Assembly (NCBI RefSeq): GCF_014203835.1
Contig: NZ_JACHJW010000001.1
Coordinates: forward strand, 4,290,501-4,354,500
Direction: 5' to 3'
DNA from: Micromonospora polyrhachis
GTDB lineage: Bacteria; Actinomycetota; Actinomycetes; Mycobacteriales; Micromonosporaceae
DNA: 64,000 bases
Shown: piece by piece, positions 32,466 to 41,313 of the stretch
Position numbering within the stretch: the first letter of the stretch is position 1
Layout: each line of letters begins with the position of its first letter
Translations under genes and position numbers: made by a program
Notes under the pieces: model-generated
The model's input: the letters and a program-made list of their open reading frames with translations, nothing else
The model's database searches: none
What the model was told of the DNA's origin: nothing

Positions 32466-33296
32466 GTGGAACTGCTGCATTCGGGCAAGGTCAGGGATGT
32501 GTACGCCGACGGGGACGACCTGATCCTGGTCGCCTCCGACCGGTTGTCGGTATACGACGTGGTGCTACCGACGCCGATCCCGGACAAGGGCAAACTGCTC
32601 ACCGCGCTCTCCCTGTGGTGGTTCGAGCAGTTGGCCGACCTGGTGCCCAACCACGTGATCTCCGCAACCGACGTACCGGCCGAGTTCGCCGGGCAGGCGA
32701 TCCGCTGCCGGCGGTTGCGCATGGTGCCCGTCGAGTGCATTGCCCGGGGCTATCTCACCGGTTCCGGCCGCAAGGAGTACGACCAGCTGGGCAGTGTGTC
32801 CGGTGTCGAGCTGCCGTCCGGTCTGGTCGAGGCGTCGAAGCTGCCCCAACCGGTCTTCACGCCCACGTCGAAGGCGCCGATCGGCGAGCACGACGAGTCG
32901 ATCACCTTCGCCGACGTGGTCGCCAAGGTGGGCGCGGAGACCGCGGCCGAGCTGCGAGACCTCACCCTGGCCGTCTACCGCCGGGGGGCCGAGTTGGCCG
33001 CCGAGCGGGGCATCATCGTGGCGGACACGAAGATCGAGTTCGGTTGGACGCCGGAGGGGGAGCTGCTGCTCGCCGACGAGGTGCTGACCTCCGACTCGTC
33101 CCGGTTCTGGCCGGCCGAGTCGTACCAGCCCGGCCGGGTCCAGTTCTCCTTCGACAAGCAGTACGTCCGGGACTGGGCGGTCGGCACCGGCTGGGACAAG
33201 CGGGGGCCGGCTCCCGAGGTGCCGGCCGAGGTGGTCGAGGCGACCCGGGACCGGTACGTCGATGTCTACCAGCGGCTCACCGGGCGTATCTGGTGA
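32466..33296 (+). CDS. purC: SAICAR synthase (phosphoribosylaminoimidazole-succinocarboxamide synthase)
   Basis: A 276-residue PurC. It joins aspartate to CAIR with ATP in purine synthesis. Signatures seen are LLHSGKVRDVY near the start, LILVASDRLSVYDVVL, PVECIARGYLTGSG, and DTKIEFGW...LADEVLTSDSSRFW near the C-terminus. GTG 32466 fits the usual N-terminus; a TACTAG hexamer ends 5 nt upstream and there is no Shine-Dalgarno, so the mRNA may be leaderless. prs follows 77 bp downstream on the same strand, joining two steps of PRPP and purine metabolism. Confidence 0.95.
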   Translation: MELLHSGKVRDVYADGDDLILVASDRLSVYDVVLPTPIPDKGKLLTALSLWWFEQLADLVPNHVISATDVPAEFAGQAIRCRRLRMVPVECIARGYLTGSGRKEYDQLGSVSGVELPSGLVEASKLPQPVFTPTSKAPIGEHDESITFADVVAKVGAETAAELRDLTLAVYRRGAELAAERGIIVADTKIEFGWTPEGELLLADEVLTSDSSRFWPAESYQPGRVQFSFDKQYVRDWAVGTGWDKRGPAPEVPAEVVEATRDRYVDVYQRLTGRIW

Positions 33297-33373
33297 CCGT
33301 GGCACACCGGATGTGCCTGGTAATCGGTGGGACCGCCCCGGGGTGCGGGCACAGCGGCCGTTAACATGCCGCT

Positions 33374-34315
33374 GTGCGTGAAGAGATCGCTGTGTTCAGC
33401 GGAAGTGCCCACCCGGAACTCGCGGCGGAGATCTGTGCCCACCTCGACGTACCGCTGCTGCCGGTGCGCACCTCACGGTTCGCCAACGACTGCCTGGAGG
33501 TGCAGTTGCAGGCCAACTGTCGGGAGCGCGACGTCTTCCTGATCCAGCCACTCGTGCCGCCGGTGCAGGAGAACCTGGTGGAGCTGCTACTGATGCTCGA
33601 CGCCGCCCGAGGCGCGTCGGCGGCGCGTACCACGGTGGTCCTGCCGCACTACGCCTACGCCCGGTCGGACAAGAAGGACGCTCCTCGGATCTCCATCGGG
33701 GGGCGGCTCGTCGCCGACCTGCTGGTCTCGGCGGGGGCCGACCGGGTGCTGGCGATGACCCTGCACTCGCCGCAGGTACACGGTTTCTTCAGCGTGCCGG
33801 TCGACCATCTGCACGCCCTGCGTGAGCTGGCCAACTACTTCAAGCGCTACGACCTGACCGACACCGTCGTGGTCTCACCCGACCTGGGCAACGCCAAGGA
33901 GGCGGCGGCCTTCGCCCGGATGCTCGGTACGCCGGTGGCGGCCGGGGCGAAGCAGCGGTTCAGCGACGACCGGGTCAAGATCAGCGCGGTCATCGGGGAT
34001 GTCGTGGACCGGCACGTCATCGTGCTCGACGACGAGATCGCCAAGGGCAGTACGGTCATCGAGCTGATGGACCATCTGCGGGAGCAGAAGGTCCGCTCCA
34101 TCCGGCTGGCCTGCACCCACGGGCTGTTCTCCAGCGACGCACTCGACCGGCTCAGTCAGCAGGACGGGGTGTTGGAGATCGTCTGTACGAACACCGTCCC
34201 GATTCCGGCCGACAAGCGAGTGCCGAAGCTGGAGGTGCTCTCGGTGGCACCGGCGCTGGCCGAGGCGATGCGCCGCATCCACAACGGCGAATCGGTCAGT
34301 GCTCTGTTCGGCTGA
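33374..34315 (+). CDS. prs: Ribose-phosphate pyrophosphokinase (PRPP synthetase)
   Basis: A 313-residue PRPP synthetase. The N-terminal FSGSAHPELAAEI, the ATP loop around YARSDKKDAPRISIGGRLVADLL, and the flag and dimer region HSPQVHGFFSVPVDHL are clear. The PRPP-binding loop reads VLDDEIAKGSTVIE, where most bacterial enzymes have DDxxDTxGT, so this is a divergent paralogue and may not be the only prs in the genome. GTG 33374 is the likely start. The last codons and the stop are copied in the tandem array that follows. Confidence 0.88.
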   Translation: MREEIAVFSGSAHPELAAEICAHLDVPLLPVRTSRFANDCLEVQLQANCRERDVFLIQPLVPPVQENLVELLLMLDAARGASAARTTVVLPHYAYARSDKKDAPRISIGGRLVADLLVSAGADRVLAMTLHSPQVHGFFSVPVDHLHALRELANYFKRYDLTDTVVVSPDLGNAKEAAAFARMLGTPVAAGAKQRFSDDRVKISAVIGDVVDRHVIVLDDEIAKGSTVIELMDHLREQKVRSIRLACTHGLFSSDALDRLSQQDGVLEIVCTNTVPIPADKRVPKLEVLSVAPALAEAMRRIHNGESVSALFG

Positions 34316-34415
34316 GGCTGCTCTGTTCGGCTGAGTCTGCTCTGAGCGGGTTGAGTCTGCTCTGAGCGGGTTGAATCTGCGCTGAGCGGGTTGAATCTGC
34401 GCTGAGCGGTTGAGG
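34301..34415 (+). repeat. 19-20-bp tandem repeat seeded by the prs 3' end
   Basis: Unit 1 (34301-34319) is the coding end GCTCTGTTCGGC-TGA plus GGCT. Units at 34320, 34339, 34359, 34379 and 34399 repeat it with drift. Each copy keeps a TGA. The array fills the gap to the convergent ATPase gene. Confidence 0.8.
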
Positions 34416-34424
34416 TCGCCCTCG

Positions 34425-34910
34425 TCAGCTTAGGTCGCCGTACGGCATGGGCCAGTCGGCGCGTTCCTGGTTGGCCGGGGCCACCGCGGTGCTGATCCGT
34501 ACCGTGGTGCCCCGCGCCCCGGTCAGCACCACCAGGTCGTCGCTGAGTTGCCGGGCCAGCCACAGTCCGCGACCGCCTGCGGTGTCCGGTGCGGGTCGGG
34601 TTCGGTTGCCGAGTTGATCGGTGGCGATGCCCTCGCCGGTGTCGGACACCTCGCATCGGACCGTGCTGTCCTCGCGCCACAGCCGTAGCCAGCCCCGGCC
34701 ACCACCGTGCCGAACCGCGTTGGTGATCAATTCGTTGACGGCCAGGACGAAGTCGTCCAGCCGTTGGCCGGCGAGCCCGGACTCCTCGGCGTAGGAGGCC
34801 ACCGCGTGCCGTAAGCCGGTCACGTGGGCTCCGTCGAACGCCTCGGCGACCAGGACAGGCAGGCCAAGGGGCGGCACCTTGTTGGGTGCGAGAGGATCCT
34901 CTTCAGCCAT
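34425..34910 (-). CDS. RsbW-like ATP-binding protein (anti-sigma/serine kinase type)
   Basis: A 161-residue GHKL ATPase. The N-box VLAVNELITNAVRHGGG and the G1 region VSDTGEGIA followed by GGRGLWLARQL are intact. Such stand-alone domains phosphorylate anti-sigma antagonists or bind sigma factors. ATG 34910 has a GCGGGA 7 nt upstream; ATG 34940 is also in frame. It is the last of three minus-strand genes (MEDS-STAS, HATPase, HATPase) that probably form one signalling unit. Confidence 0.85.
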   Translation of the reverse strand: MAEEDPLAPNKVPPLGLPVLVAEAFDGAHVTGLRHAVASYAEESGLAGQRLDDFVLAVNELITNAVRHGGGRGWLRLWREDSTVRCEVSDTGEGIATDQLGNRTRPAPDTAGGRGLWLARQLSDDLVVLTGARGTTVRISTAVAPANQERADWPMPYGDLS

Positions 34911-35020
34911 TGCACGTCCCGCCGTCGATGTCGAGGGCATAAGCGGCTTTTCAACCCTACGTCAACGTATGCACCTTCGCACTTCTTGCCCGCCGGGATC
35001 GGTCGCCGATCCCAGGGAGA

Positions 35021-35521
35021 TCATGCCACCGGCCGTCTCGCGGGGGGTGCCGGTTCGGTCCCGTTGTCACCGTCCGGCCCGTCCAGGCGGACCACCGCGG
35101 TGACGGTGGTCCCACCCACGCCGGTGTCGATGACCAGGTCGTCGCAGAGCTGCCGGCAGATCCACATACCCCGACCGCCGATCGCCAACCGGTCGGGAGG
35201 ACTGGTGCCAACAGTGGGGTCGGCCAGCCCTGGACCGCGATCACTGATCTGTAGGTGCAGTTGTCCGTGATCGCGCCACATGCGCAGCCGGCCGGCGCCG
35301 CCGCCATGCCGTACGGCGTTGGTGGCCAGTTCACTGGCCATGATGAGCAACTGTTCCACCAGCACCGGGCTGGCACCCAGATCGCTGGCGTGAGCGGTCA
35401 GGGCGGCCCGGAGCGAATAGAGCGCGTCGGAGTCGAAGCGCTGATCAAGGTTGACCACCTCCGGTACGACCGCCCGCGCCGGTCGCCTGGAAGCCGTCGC
35501 GGGCGGGTCAGGGCTGGTCAT
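35021..35521 (-). CDS. RsbW-like ATP-binding protein, second copy
   Basis: A 166-residue GHKL ATPase with N-box IMASELATNAVRHGGGAG and G1 ISDRGPGLAD, then GGRGMWICRQL. It is a paralogue of the gene at 34425. ATG 35521 lies inside the 3' end of the MEDS-STAS gene (14-bp overlap), so the two are translationally coupled. The STAS domain encoded upstream is the natural phosphorylation target or antagonist. Confidence 0.87.
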   Translation of the reverse strand: MTSPDPPATASRRPARAVVPEVVNLDQRFDSDALYSLRAALTAHASDLGASPVLVEQLLIMASELATNAVRHGGGAGRLRMWRDHGQLHLQISDRGPGLADPTVGTSPPDRLAIGGRGMWICRQLCDDLVIDTGVGGTTVTAVVRLDGPDGDNGTEPAPPARRPVA

Positions 35522-36377
35522 GAATTCGTTGTACCCGTAGTTGTGGCACGTTACCCGCACCGACCAGATCCAGGACGGTGGCGGCCAACCGGCGGCAGGT
35601 GACGGTCATCCGCCGGGACGGCGGCAGCCGCAGGGCGGTCTGCACGATCGCTCCCGCGCAGGACCCGTCGATGTAGTCCAGCCGGCTGAGGTTGACGTGC
35701 ATGTGCCGGTCCAGTCGCAGTGACTCGGCCAGCGCCTGCTCCAGCACGTCCTGGTGGCGATAGTCCAGTTCGCCGGCGACCCGGATGCCGGGCGGGCTGT
35801 ACTGACGGCAGATCCTGAGCAGAGGATGATCGTGGTAGACCTGTGCGGCCACCGCCCTCGGGTGGGCCTTGGCCGCGAAGGCGAGCGTGACCCCATCGAA
35901 CCGGTCCCGATCGTACTGGCAGATCAGGCACAACCGGCCGTCGGCGAAGAGTCCCGCCACCTCGGTCTCGAAGGCCAGCAACTCGTCCGCCGCCGACGGT
36001 CGGGTCGCCCAGCACATGTCCGCCGTGACCCGCAGTCCCGGGTAGCCCTCCCGGCCGGCGCGGGCCAGTTCCCCGGCGAGTACCTCGACCATGCCGGCGG
36101 CACCGTTGCGGTGCGGCCCGGCCAGCGGATCGCCGATCGTGGCCAGGACCAGTTGCCCCCGACGCAGGGCGGCACCGGGGCGTACCGAGCGGGCGGCGAG
36201 CTCGCCGACGAGGCGGTCCGGGGCGACCGAGTCGGTCCAGCAGACGACCTTCTGACCGCGCCGTAGGCCGTCCCGTACGAATGCGGCAACCAGGTCCATC
36301 CGCTCGTCAGCGTCGGAAAAGGTCAGACACGCGTGATCACCTGCGGCCAGCCTGTCCACCGTCGCCGTGTCCGCCAT
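35508..36377 (-). CDS. MEDS-domain sensor with C-terminal STAS domain
   Basis: A 289-residue protein. The first 170 residues are a MEDS (DcmR-like) domain, starting AAGDHACLTFSDADERMDLVAAFVRDGL and containing LVLATIGDP and ICQYDRDRF. Residues from about 190 form a STAS domain (VAGELDYRHQDVLEQAL, then VNLSRLDYIDGSCAGAIVQ), with the conserved serine region of anti-sigma antagonists. MEDS domains are thought to sense small organic signals. ATG 36377 follows AGGTGG; a GTG at 36386 is also possible. Confidence 0.85.
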   Translation of the reverse strand: MADTATVDRLAAGDHACLTFSDADERMDLVAAFVRDGLRRGQKVVCWTDSVAPDRLVGELAARSVRPGAALRRGQLVLATIGDPLAGPHRNGAAGMVEVLAGELARAGREGYPGLRVTADMCWATRPSAADELLAFETEVAGLFADGRLCLICQYDRDRFDGVTLAFAAKAHPRAVAAQVYHDHPLLRICRQYSPPGIRVAGELDYRHQDVLEQALAESLRLDRHMHVNLSRLDYIDGSCAGAIVQTALRLPPSRRMTVTCRRLAATVLDLVGAGNVPQLRVQRIHDQP

Positions 36378-36535
36378 TCCGGCCACCTGTTCATTGTCGA
36401 AGGTGACCTCACGTTAGAGCATGACCATCCGCCAGTCGTGCCCGTATCCCGCCCCGCGAGCCGTGCCACCCCGGCTGCGTAGCCCCGGGGCCCGCCGTCG
36501 GCTGGTGGACGGCCGGATATGGCAGGGTCAGGGCC

Positions 36536-37666
36536 ATGCCGTCACCTCCCGGCAGCCTGCAGACGCCGTTCTGGCGCTCCATCGCCGTCTTCCGGTTCGC
36601 CTCGCTGGCGTACGTCACCGTCCTGGTCGCGCGCAACGTCCGGGACTACGCGCATCCTGTTGCCGGTGGAACCGTTCTGCTGATCATGGCCGGCTGGACC
36701 GTGGTCACCGCGTACGCGTACGCCCGACCGGCCTGGCGACGCTGGCCGCTGCTCATCGCCGACCTGGGCGTCACCCTGGGGGTCCTGCTGGCCACCCCCT
36801 GGGTGGTCGGGCGCGCGGCGCTGGCCGCCGGCTTACCCACCCTCCCGGTGGCCTGGCTGGGTGGACCGGTGCTCGCCTGGGCGGTCTCCGGCGGACGCCG
36901 CCGGGGGGTCGCGGCGGCGCTGGTCCTCGCCGCGGCCGACCTCGCGGTACGGGAACGACTCACCCAGTCGTCCCTCACCGCCGGCATGCTCATGCTGCTC
37001 GCCGGGTTGGCGGTCGGACACGTCGCCCGGCTGGCGGTGATCGCCGAGGAGCAGCTGCACCGTGCGGTCGAACTGGCCGCGGCGACCCGGGAACGGGAAC
37101 GCCTCGCCCGGGACATCCACGACTCGGTGCTCCAGGTGCTGGCCCTGGTGCAGCGGCGGGGCGCCCATCTGGATGGTGAGGCGGGTGAGTTGGCCCGGCT
37201 TGCCGGCGAACAGGAGGCGGCGTTGCGTGCCCTGATCGCCACCCGGGCAGCCGAGGACGACGCCGGGCCACCGGAAGCGGAGGAGGTCGACCTGCGTACG
37301 GTGCTCGGCGGTTACGCCTCCCCGACGGTGTCGATCGCCAGCCCGGCGACCCCGGTCCGACTGCCCGCCCCGGCAGCCCGGGAGTTCGGTGCGGCGGTCG
37401 GGGCGGCACTGGACAACGTCGCCCGACACGGCGGCGGCCAGGCCTGGGTGCTGGTCGAGGAGGAGACGGATGGCGTGACCGTGTCGGTACGTGACGACGG
37501 GCCGGGCATCCCCGCCGGGCGGCTCGCCGAGGCGGCCCGGCAGGGGCGGTTGGGGGTCGCACAGTCGATCCAGGGCCGGATGACCAGCCTGGGCGGCTCG
37601 ACGCAGATCACCTCGGTGCCCGGGCAGGGTACGGAGGTCGAGTTGCGACTGCCCAAGCCCCGATGA
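36536..37666 (+). CDS. Sensor histidine kinase, MacS-like (NarL-type HisKA_3)
   Basis: A 376-residue kinase. The first 165 residues hold about five transmembrane helices of the DUF5931/MacS type (FWRSIAVFRFASLAYVTVLV). The phosphoacceptor motif RERLARDIHDSVLQ places the histidine at H195. The GHKL domain shows ALDNVARHGGG and DDGPGIP. It should phosphorylate the response regulator encoded 94 bp downstream. Confidence 0.88.
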   Translation: MPSPPGSLQTPFWRSIAVFRFASLAYVTVLVARNVRDYAHPVAGGTVLLIMAGWTVVTAYAYARPAWRRWPLLIADLGVTLGVLLATPWVVGRAALAAGLPTLPVAWLGGPVLAWAVSGGRRRGVAAALVLAAADLAVRERLTQSSLTAGMLMLLAGLAVGHVARLAVIAEEQLHRAVELAAATRERERLARDIHDSVLQVLALVQRRGAHLDGEAGELARLAGEQEAALRALIATRAAEDDAGPPEAEEVDLRTVLGGYASPTVSIASPATPVRLPAPAAREFGAAVGAALDNVARHGGGQAWVLVEEETDGVTVSVRDDGPGIPAGRLAEAARQGRLGVAQSIQGRMTSLGGSTQITSVPGQGTEVELRLPKPR

Positions 37667-37760
37667 TGGGCAGCGGTGACGGCTGCCCCACGCCGCCGGA
37701 GGCCGTGGAAGCCGTACGACGATGCTGGGTGGCGGAACGTTGGCGTCTAGGGTGGGCCGC

Positions 37761-38429
37761 GTGAGTGGAGACGGTACGCCGATCCGGGTGATGGTGGTCG
37801 ACGACCATCCGATGTGGCGGGAGGGCGTGGCCCGCGACCTGACCGAGGCCGGGCACGAGGTGGTGGCCACCACCGGGGAGGGCGGTCAGGCGGTCCGGAT
37901 CGCCGCGGCGGTCCGGCCGGACGTCGTCGTACTCGATCTTCAGCTACCGGACATCTCCGGCGTCGAGGTGATCCGGGGCCTGCTGGCAGCGGTTCCCGGG
38001 GTACGGGTGCTGATGCTCTCCGCCAGCGGTGAGCAGCAGAGCGTGCTCGACGCCGTGAAGGCCGGGGCCACCGGCTATCTGGTCAAGTCCGCCGGTCAAC
38101 AGGAGTTCCTGGACGCGGTCAGGAGCACCGCCGCCGGCGAGACCGTCTTCACCCCGGGGCTCGCCGGCCTGGTGCTCGGCGAGTACCGCCGGCTCGCCAC
38201 GACCACCCCGACCACGGCCGCCGCCGGCCCTACGCCCCGGCTCACCGATCGGGAGACCGAGGTGCTGCGGCTGGTGGCCAAGGGCATGTCGTACAAGCAG
38301 ATCGCCGAACGGCTCAGCCTGTCCCACCGGACGGTGCAGAACCATGTACAGAACACCCTGGGCAAGCTGCAACTGCACAACCGGGTCGAGCTGACCCGGT
38401 ACGCCATCGCACAGGGGTTGGACGACTGA
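37761..38429 (+). CDS. NarL/LuxR-family response regulator, MacR-like
   Basis: A 222-residue regulator with a receiver domain (acidic pair D14-D15, phosphoacceptor D59 in VVVLDLQLP, Lys in YLVKSAG) and a C-terminal LuxR helix-turn-helix (LTDRETEVLRLVAKGMSYKQI, then LSHRTVQNHVQNTLGKL). GTG 37761 gives the usual short N-terminus; an upstream in-frame ATG at 37722 has no ribosome-binding site. It is the partner of the kinase at 36536. Confidence 0.9.
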   Translation: MSGDGTPIRVMVVDDHPMWREGVARDLTEAGHEVVATTGEGGQAVRIAAAVRPDVVVLDLQLPDISGVEVIRGLLAAVPGVRVLMLSASGEQQSVLDAVKAGATGYLVKSAGQQEFLDAVRSTAAGETVFTPGLAGLVLGEYRRLATTTPTTAAAGPTPRLTDRETEVLRLVAKGMSYKQIAERLSLSHRTVQNHVQNTLGKLQLHNRVELTRYAIAQGLDD

Positions 38430-38466
38430 CCCGTACCGCGGTCAGTGCCGACCATGCTGGTGATCC

Positions 38467-39030
38467 TCAGTCCGGCGGTTCCGTCTCGTGCACGGCCAAC
38501 TCCTCGGCCGCCTGTCCACCGCCCGCGACCCCGGCGTCGAATGCCACCGAGTCGGGCTCCCGGTCCGGGCTGATGCCCTCGTCCGGTTCCATCAGCCGGC
38601 CCACCGGAGCCCCCTCGGAACCGGACAGCTTGCCGTAGTCGTACAGGGACACGGCGGAGTTCGGGTCCGAGGTCGGGCCGGGATTCATGACGTCGGCGTC
38701 CAGTTGCGCCTCGGCGGCGGCCTCGTCGCTGTCGGCCTCGCCGCGTACCGCCGGATCGGCGGAGGCGGACAGGGGGTCGTCGACGGCGCGCTCTCCCTGC
38801 TCTCGCGCGACCTTGTAGTCGAGGGATTCTCCCTCCCGCTGCTCCTCGGCGGTGTTACCGAACCGGTCCACCGCCATCGGCCGGTCGGCCGGAAGGGCGG
38901 CGGGATCCAGCCCGTCGGCCTCCCGGCCGGTGGCGACGTCGTCGTTGGCGGTCGAGTCGTCGTCGGCGATCCCGGGCAGCCCTTCCGCCTCCGGGTCGGA
39001 CACGGGGGTCAGGTAGTCGTCATCGCGCAT
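38467..39030 (-). CDS. DUF5709 acidic protein
   Basis: A 187-residue strongly acidic, low-complexity protein. The pattern EEQREGESLDYKVAREQ, then GRLMEPDEG and SVAFDAGVAGG...AAEELAVHE, matches DUF5709 of actinobacteria. It is probably soluble and largely disordered; the function is unknown. Its ATG lies 22 bp inside the 3' end of the STAS-HATPase gene, so it is translationally coupled to it. Confidence 0.8.
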   Translation of the reverse strand: MRDDDYLTPVSDPEAEGLPGIADDDSTANDDVATGREADGLDPAALPADRPMAVDRFGNTAEEQREGESLDYKVAREQGERAVDDPLSASADPAVRGEADSDEAAAEAQLDADVMNPGPTSDPNSAVSLYDYGKLSGSEGAPVGRLMEPDEGISPDREPDSVAFDAGVAGGGQAAEELAVHETEPPD

Positions 39031-39824
39031 GTCAGGTCACTACCCCATGTCTGCGACCGTAACCGCCCTTCGACCGGTTCGTCCTCGGCGGTCAGTACCG
39101 CCCAGACGAGTTTCCCGTTCTCCAACAGGCTGGTGCCCCAGCGGGTGGCCATGTTGTCGATCAGGAGCAGGCCACGACCGCCGATCGAGGTGGACGGCAC
39201 CGGCCCGGCGAAGTCGGGCCGCTTCGGCGAGTAGTCCCGTACGGCGACGTGCAGGGCCTTTGCCCGACGGGCCAGCCGCAGGGTCATCGGAGTACGCGCG
39301 TGCGTGACAACGTTGCTGACCAGTTCGGTGACGGCGACCTTGGCCGAGGCGGCCAGATCCTGTAGCGCCCAGCGACGACATCCCTCGGTGACCAGTTCCC
39401 GGGCATGTCGGGCCGCTCCTGGTGCAGGGGCCAGGTCGACGTCGATGGCATCTGCGGGGGTGCCAGCGGAGGGGCCGGGGTGGGGAAGGGCCCCTCTCAA
39501 GGCAGAAAGCGACAGGAAGGGGCCCTTCCTATCCTCTCGGCTGGGCAGGGGCAAGGCCGCTCGCTGTCCTGGGCCGCGGAAGAGCAGTTCCCCGGTGGGC
39601 CAGTCGGCGATTTCACGACCGGTCGAGAAGAGGACCGCCATGGCCTCGGGGTCGTCCGCCCGGAGGCGGGAGACGTCGACGAGGAGCGTGGTCGGCCGGT
39701 CGGCGATACAGGTCAGCAGCGCCCCTCGTACCTCCCGCGCCGTCGGAAGATCGAACTCACCAAAGAACCGGACGAGTGAGTACGCCTCATTCGTTTCCAC
39801 CAGCCAGCGCATTTCGATGGACAT
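39009..39824 (-). CDS. STAS-HATPase fusion regulator
   Basis: A 271-residue fusion of an N-terminal STAS domain (YSLVRFFGEFDLPTAREVRG, then LLVDVSRLRADDPEAMAV) and a C-terminal GHKL ATPase (VAVTELVSNVVTHAR, VRDYSPKRP, GGRGLLLIDNMA). The fusion joins an antagonist-like and a kinase-like module in one chain. ATG 39824 follows GGAGG. The linker between the domains contains an in-frame copy of the GGAAGGG palindromic element (about residues 99-114). Confidence 0.83.
   Translation of the reverse strand: MSIEMRWLVETNEAYSLVRFFGEFDLPTAREVRGALLTCIADRPTTLLVDVSRLRADDPEAMAVLFSTGREIADWPTGELLFRGPGQRAALPLPSREDRKGPFLSLSALRGALPHPGPSAGTPADAIDVDLAPAPGAARHARELVTEGCRRWALQDLAASAKVAVTELVSNVVTHARTPMTLRLARRAKALHVAVRDYSPKRPDFAGPVPSTSIGGRGLLLIDNMATRWGTSLLENGKLVWAVLTAEDEPVEGRLRSQTWGSDLTCAMTTT
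39482..39530. repeat. Palindromic GGAAGGG element, copy B (translated)
   Basis: GGGGAAGGGCCCC...GGCAGAAAGCGACAGGAAGGGGCCCTTCC inside the STAS-HATPase gene. On the coding (minus) strand it reads RKGPFLSLSALRGALPHP, in the linker between the two domains. Confidence 0.75.
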
Positions 39825-40110
39825 GATGCCTCCATTGCGCGACGGGCGCATATGTCGTGATCACACAGTTGACGTTGGGGGTGTCTCGCATTCCCTAGCC
39901 GTACCCGGCAGCACCACCCGTCATGCGGATCGAACGCATCCAGATGTGGACAGCCATCTGTCACGATCGTCCGGTCGTGAGTTCAGCCGCGCGGCATGTG
40001 GGATCGGTTGAGCGATCGGGAGCCGGATCGAGTTGCAGGTTTCGGCTCGGTCCGGCCCGGTTAAATGGGAGCCTCTGATCGGAAGCCCCTTGGTCCGATG
40101 GAGGTGAACC

Positions 40111-41313
40111 ATGCGCGTTGGCCTGGTCTGCGCGCACGCCAGGCCGCCCCGTCCGCCCGGACCGAACGGCGCAGACCAGCAGGTGGCCGGAACCCACCAA
40201 CACGTCGCCCGGGTCGCCGCCGAGTTGGCCATCCGGGGACATGACGTGCATGTCTACGAACGGCGGGACGACCCGGACCTGCCGGCCGTGACCGACGACG
40301 GCGGTTACCGGGTGGAGCGGGTGCCGGTGGGACCGTCGACGCGTACGCCGACCGCCGCCCTGGTGCCGTACGTGCCCGACCTGGGCCGGTGGTTGACCGA
40401 CCGGTGGTCCGGGGACTGGACGCCGGACGTGGTGCACGGTCACTTCTGGATCGGCGGCCTGGCGGCGGCCAGCGCCGTTCGGCAGATGAGCATCCCGGTC
40501 GTGCAGACCTTCCATTCGATCGGCGTCGAGCAACTACGTCATCTTGGTCGTGCCTATTCCGGCCCGGGGGAGCGGATACCGCTGGAGCGGGCGTTGACCC
40601 GGGCGGTCGACCTGGCCGTGGCACAGTCCACCGACGAGGTGGAGGAGCTGACCCGGATGGGTCTGCATCGGGCAGCGGTGGCCGTGGTGCCGGCCGGGGT
40701 GGACACCGACCGGTTCAGCCCGGACGGGGAGTCGGCTTCCCGGGAACGGCAGGCCCGGATCCTGTCGGTGGGTGGGCTGGCACCCGGTCATGGACATGAG
40801 GACCTGATCCAGGCGATGCGGTTGGTCGGCGACGCCGAGCTGATCATCGTGGGTGGCCCGGCAGATGGCGAGCTGACCGACGACACCGATGCGGCCCGGC
40901 TCCGCGAGATCGCCCGACGGTGCGGGGTTTCCGACCGGGTACGACTCATCGGGGCGGTACCGCACGAGCAGATGGCCTCCTGGTACCGCTCAGCCGACGT
41001 GGTGGCCTGCGCGCCGCGCTACGCCTCGGCTGGCCGTGTGCCGTTGGAGGCCATGGCCTGCGGAGTCCCCGTGGTCGGCTACCGCCTTGGCGGGGTGGCG
41101 GACACGGTGGTGGACGAGGTGAGCGGACGGCTGGTGCCCCCGGGCGACGTACGGAGCCTGGGCAGCACCCTGCGTCGGCTGCTCGCCGACGACGCGGAAC
41201 GGTTCGCGTACGGCCATGCGGCAGTGGACCGGGCACGATGCAGTTACACCTGGGACCGTGCCGCTGGCACGCTGGAGCGGCTCTACGAGCGGGTGCTCAA
41301 CCGCCCCCGCTGA
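40111..41313 (+). CDS. Glycosyltransferase family 4 (GT-B fold)
   Basis: A 400-residue GT4 enzyme. The N-terminal Rossmann half starts MRVGLVCAHA with an acceptor-side loop GADQQVAGTHQHVARVAAEL; the donor half has VPAGVDTDRFSPDG, ILSVGGLAPGHGHEDLIQA and the EX7E region EAMACGVPVVGYRLGGVAD (first acidic residue in VPLEAMA). Donor and acceptor are unknown; the MshA/PimB-like layout suits UDP- or GDP-sugars. GGAGGTG precedes ATG 40111. Its 3' end overlaps the convergent permease gene by 31 bp. Confidence 0.88.
   Translation: MRVGLVCAHARPPRPPGPNGADQQVAGTHQHVARVAAELAIRGHDVHVYERRDDPDLPAVTDDGGYRVERVPVGPSTRTPTAALVPYVPDLGRWLTDRWSGDWTPDVVHGHFWIGGLAAASAVRQMSIPVVQTFHSIGVEQLRHLGRAYSGPGERIPLERALTRAVDLAVAQSTDEVEELTRMGLHRAAVAVVPAGVDTDRFSPDGESASRERQARILSVGGLAPGHGHEDLIQAMRLVGDAELIIVGGPADGELTDDTDAARLREIARRCGVSDRVRLIGAVPHEQMASWYRSADVVACAPRYASAGRVPLEAMACGVPVVGYRLGGVADTVVDEVSGRLVPPGDVRSLGSTLRRLLADDAERFAYGHAAVDRARCSYTWDRAAGTLERLYERVLNRPR

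Noticed and set aside
36421-37179. 252-codon plus-strand frame overlapping the MacS-like kinase
   Set aside because: Arg/Gly/Pro-rich out-of-frame translation of the kinase gene.
39713-39964. 83-codon cysteine-containing frame on the minus strand upstream of the STAS-HATPase gene
   Set aside because: Overlaps the true N-terminus in another frame, has no ribosome-binding site and no CxxC pattern.
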